Below are positions 60,826-64,000 of a DNA stretch of 64,000 nt, in pieces. Position numbers and translations under genes: made by a program. The notes under the pieces were generated by a model. It was not told the origin of the DNA. It did not search any database and saw nothing but the letters and a program-made list of their open reading frames with translations. Position 1 is the first letter of the stretch. Each line of letters starts with the position of its first letter. The DNA is from Opisthorchis felineus (taxonomy: Eukaryota > Platyhelminthes > Trematoda > Opisthorchiida > Opisthorchiidae): positions 2,281,303 to 2,345,302 of the forward strand of contig SJOL01000802.1 of NCBI GenBank assembly GCA_004794785.1, given 5' to 3'.

Positions 60826-60916
60826 CACTATTATTATTAATCATTATTCTCATTATCAATTGTCCTTATCTACTATCACTATTAGCAATTATTATTACTA
60901 GTATTTTACCCTTATT
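60826..60916. repeat. AT-rich imperfect (TTA)n tract
   Basis: About 90 bases of TTA/ATT-rich imperfect repeats (attattattaatcattattc…caattattattactagtatt). It may be the tail of a decayed retroelement. Confidence 0.7.
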
Positions 60917-62624
60917 CTACCTACGATTATTGTTAAGCAACAATAGAGCAAGCGAAGCACGGCATACATGGTTGGTTGGATTCAGTTTGTTCCTATTGGC
61001 TCATCAGATGAACCAATCATACATAAGTAGCTCTGCCACATGACCTTTCAACCAGGATTCTGATTGGCCCGTGGGAATATCCGGAGCGCTGAAGCACGCT
61101 AGCGTGCGAAAAAGAACAACGGAAGCGGAAATGAGAAACGGTTTGATCTCAAACCCAGAGGTTGCAGAAAACCCCACATTTAAATACCCAGTACAGATAA
61201 GTTCACATGGGAACACATGAAAACGGATAAACCCATGGGGCTGGAAATCACAAATACAGTTCTTTATAAACCAAATAAATATAGTAATCAACAGAAATGA
61301 ATGGCTGGATGAAAGCAGGTTGAAAGCCGACATAGAAGAGATCGCTTACCGCTGTTTCACGACCGGTCATGTATTCGAAAAGTACGTTTCTCAAATACTA
61401 CAGGAAGGGTATTAGAAACAGGGAGACAAATGTAAACAGTGTTGCCTGAAGGCCGTCGGGATAGACCGAATTGACATAGGCAGATATTTCCAAGCACCTA
61501 CCTCATATTCAACCAGTTCGTGTAAACCTCCTACCGAAGGACTAAGGACAGGACTGTAGGGAGGGATAGTCAGTGAGCCGTGTTCCACGGAACCGTTGCA
61601 TGAGGAACACCGAGCCCGGAGAGCTTCAAAGTCGGCAGCCAATTGATGTAGTTGATTCTAACGAGAGAGAGAGAGACAACAGATATCAAGGGAGAACCAA
61701 AAGTGTTTACGCGAAATTCCGCCACTTTCCAGGTTTTATTCCAGTTCTACAACTGTCGTGCCCAGCGCATGGAAATGGTTGGGGCGTTGCTGAACACAAG
61801 CTACCCAAGCAGTGTCCACAACCCCTTGCTAGAAAAGTCCTAATTTGCGAGCCTCCAGAAAAGATCTTGTTTGTCCGTGATGACATCCGCCAGGGGATGA
61901 CTAAGCCGATGACAAACGAATACCGTCTGCAAAAGGAAACCCCATTCTCAACCCGCATTTTATTTTTTTGGGAAGAGCCCGATTCAAAGCCGTCTAATTC
62001 GTGCGGTTCCGATGCTGAACGGGCTTGTCCTGCTAAGTCCTTCTGAAACGGAAGTTGAGGAAAACTGAAAACGAAGAGCCTCCAGTGGCGCCCAGATGGA
62101 TCTTTCGGTACAAAGTGAACATTCCATTGTACCTCCGTGTTGATTCTCTCGACAGGTTTTCTGCATTTGATATGTTCACCGGGACAGTGTTGGCAAACGA
62201 ACCTATATTCCCGTAAATATACGATGTGTGCTTTGAAGCAATAGAAACGCACAAAAAACACTAACGAAAAAAAACTGGAACTAATATTTCCTGAAGAGGA
62301 CGGTGCACCAACTATTCTCAAGACTAGTGGTTGCACAGAGTGTTGTGAAATGCTGCATTAGTGAAATTTATAGCCCACGGCCAATCAATCAATTCGTTAA
62401 CCTGCCTGTCCAAAACGTTTGTCCATTCCACTCATTTGCAAACAAATTTGGTATTGCGAGAGACTCACCTGGAACCCAGCTGAATCTCCCGTTTATGATG
62501 TTTCTAAGCAACTGAACGTGCTGCAACAGGCCGCCTCATGTTTCAGTTGCTACGATATTCGGAAATCGCGATACATGTATAGACGTAATACACTACTCAT
62601 AAGCTTGCTTAAAATTCCCCGACA

Positions 62625-62667
62625 GCCCACGACTGGTTTCGCCCTTCTTGGGGTTCATCAGGTAGGC
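62625..62667 (-). ncRNA. Hammerhead ribozyme, near-intact, minus strand
   Basis: On the minus strand it reads GCCTAC, CTGATGA, then ACCC-CAAGAA-GGGC, GAAA, CCAGTC and GTGGGC. Stem I and the catalytic bases are complete. The first stem II pair (10.1-11.1), normally G-C, is A·C here, which should weaken it. Stem III is ACCAGT, no longer a palindrome. It belongs to the reverse half of an inverted repeat pair. Confidence 0.6.
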
Positions 62668-62828
62668 GCAGTCCCCGAGTTTTTGAAACATCATAAGCGA
62701 GAGATTCAGCTGGGTTCCTGACGAATCTCCCGTCAAAACCAAATTGATATGCAAATGAGTGTATTTGACCAAATCCGTCCAATTTGGGTTCAAGTAGAAC
62801 ATAAGGTTGACGGAAACTCGGGGACTGC

Positions 62829-62870
62829 GCCTACTCGATGAGCCCCAAGAAGGGCGAAACCAGTCGTGGG
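62829..62870 (+). ncRNA. Hammerhead ribozyme, core mutated
   Basis: The forward partner of the minus copy at 62625-62667. Stem I, stem II (GCCC/GGGC) and GAAA are intact, but CTGATGA reads TCGATGA, swapping the two invariant bases C3 and U4. It is predicted to be inactive. Confidence 0.55.
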
Positions 62871-63139
62871 CTATCGAAGAATTTTCAGCAACCTTAGGAG
62901 TAGTGTATTACGTTTGTCCGTTCCATAAGTTAATGTCAGAAACACAGTGTGAAATTTTTTTTAGCTTACTTGCAGGTCCGCGTTGTGTAATTGCAATGCC
63001 TCATAGTCCTGGGCAGAAACCGTGTGGACAAAATGACCCGTACGAACAGCGGGATGTCTACAATAGGAGTGAGACGACAAACAAAATAGGTCAGCGTTCA
63101 ATGCACGTGTTTCGGTTCCGAAACTCAAGCTACCGGAGA

Positions 63140-63356
63140 GGGGTGTGTGGTTCGAATCCAACCACTGCATCTCGAGTGCTCGCGTCTAGGCTTGGGCAAC
63201 TTGGCAGTATCTCAGCCCTCGTGCTTCCTTCGAGTGTCAGCTAGACACCGAAAGGGTGCTACAGCTGAATCATCATTAACACTATCATCATATAATAATA
63301 ATAACATATAATAATAATAATACTATCATCATATAATAATTATTATTATATTTACA
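63140..63356 (+). repeat. tRNA-derived SINE, family B, with AT-rich tail
   Basis: B box ggttcgaatcc (63149-63159) is followed by the family body (ctcgagtgctcgcgtctagg… to gggtgctacagctgaatcat). A (ATC)n and (ATA)n tail runs to 63,356. The A box region upstream is poorly preserved. Confidence 0.65.
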
Positions 63357-64000
63357 GCGCAAAACTGGAACAGAACAGACTGAAGCGAAAACGAGAACTC
63401 CCAGGAAACTGAAGATAGTTACACAGTCAATTTTTCGGCGGTAGGGTCTTGAAGTGTTGGCTGTATGAATGCTGCCTAACCGGCTTATTCTGGATCTCGT
63501 GATTAGAGTTGCGGTTGAAAATCCACAAACACTTGTCTCACGTTGAAAGTGTACCAATTTTGACAAGACAGCTAGCTTAACATGTCATAATCAATATTAT
63601 TCCGTGAATAAAGTTGGATAATACATGTTGGTGTGTTGTGTGGAGGTCTCGTTGGCGGAAAGCTATAAGACGTTGAGTACAAACTATAGACGTCGACGGA
63701 TTATTGTCCTGGGTTACTTAGGACGAAGTCAAGTTTCCAAAATAGGTAGAAATTGACTAGTATACGAGAAATAAGATCATTTTATTTACTGAATAGTGGT
63801 CTCTCGGAAGGGTGAAGACCAATGAACAGATGCTGCTTGGCCTCTTTTCATTGGAGTCCTTACGTGCGGATTCTCATAATTTTCGTTGATATTGAACATA
63901 TCGAATATCCCACATCGCTTGACTGATAGGTTCACCGTCACGATCAAATCCAATCGAAATTCACACGCCCCAGCCGCCATGCCAGTACCCCAACCAATAT

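Larger units (their letters stand above)
57410..62400. other. Repeat-poor stretch without a recognised gene
   Basis: Apart from a tRNA-derived sequence at 59.8 kb and an AT tract at 60.8 kb nothing is recognised. At 61,573-62,336 a 157-codon plus frame and a 209-codon minus frame overlap. The minus one (CQHCPGEHIKCRKPVER…) has a CxxC that could come from a decayed retroelement, but I see no firm domain. Confidence 0.4.
62437..62925. repeat. Hammerhead repeat, head-to-head inverted pair
   Basis: A reverse unit (62,437-62,680) and a forward unit (62,684-62,925) face each other, each with a ribozyme core. Together they give the full consensus of about 335 bases: from gagattcagctgggttcc, through the core, ttatgagtagtgtattacg, tctatacatgtatcgcgat, tgaggcggcctgttgcagca to aaacatcataaac, then gagattcag again. 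Confidence 0.75.

Overview
The window looks like nuclear DNA of a large, repeat-rich animal genome, most likely a digenean trematode (fluke). I infer this from long introns, GT-AG splice sites in plausible places, many decayed non-LTR retrotransposons of the kind common in flukes, several tRNA-derived SINE families, and a tandemly organised hammerhead-ribozyme repeat. Almost all long open frames are chance or decayed transposons. The real genes are split into short exons.

Main gene (about 10.4-37.7 kb, + strand): eleven exons with mutually compatible splice phases encode a class C orphan GPCR of the GPR158/GPR179 group. In order they give an EGF-like cysteine module, the cysteine-rich linker with TM1, TM2, TM3, TM4 with extracellular loop 2, TM5-TM6, TM7, and a cytoplasmic tail with the family's conserved helix (RELKRLYTQIELYKTKAM). 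The ligand-binding N-terminus (Cache domain, signal peptide) was not found and probably lies upstream. The introns carry a CR1/RTE fragment, a gypsy integrase remnant, SINEs and hammerhead repeats.

Second gene pair (47.5-49.4 kb and 53.5-53.8 kb, + strand): two related genes, about 6 kb apart, for small secreted cystatin-like proteins. Each has a signal peptide, a GGP motif and a second exon ending in a degenerate QxVxG-type hairpin (KTTNG / ETTNG). Both have a 43-base first intron and a strong 3' splice site about 10 bases before the ATG, suggesting a 5'-UTR intron or spliced-leader trans-splicing.

The rest is mobile DNA. At 2.6-3.6, 5.0-5.9, 22.0-22.2 and 40.6-41.4 kb lie non-LTR reverse transcriptase fragments; at 6.1-6.5 kb a Tc1/mariner transposase remnant; at 20.6-21.5 kb a gypsy-like integrase remnant; at 54.3-55.4 kb a Penelope-like RT remnant. 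tRNA-derived SINEs are scattered throughout, including a tandem pair at 56.7-57.4 kb.

The most interesting structure is a dispersed repeat of about 335 bases that carries a hammerhead ribozyme. One copy (5993-6035) has a complete core, and its stem III is the palindrome ACCGGT, as expected for a ribozyme that works as a dimer. At three loci the repeat occurs as a head-to-head inverted pair. It resembles metazoan retrozymes or Penelope-associated hammerheads.
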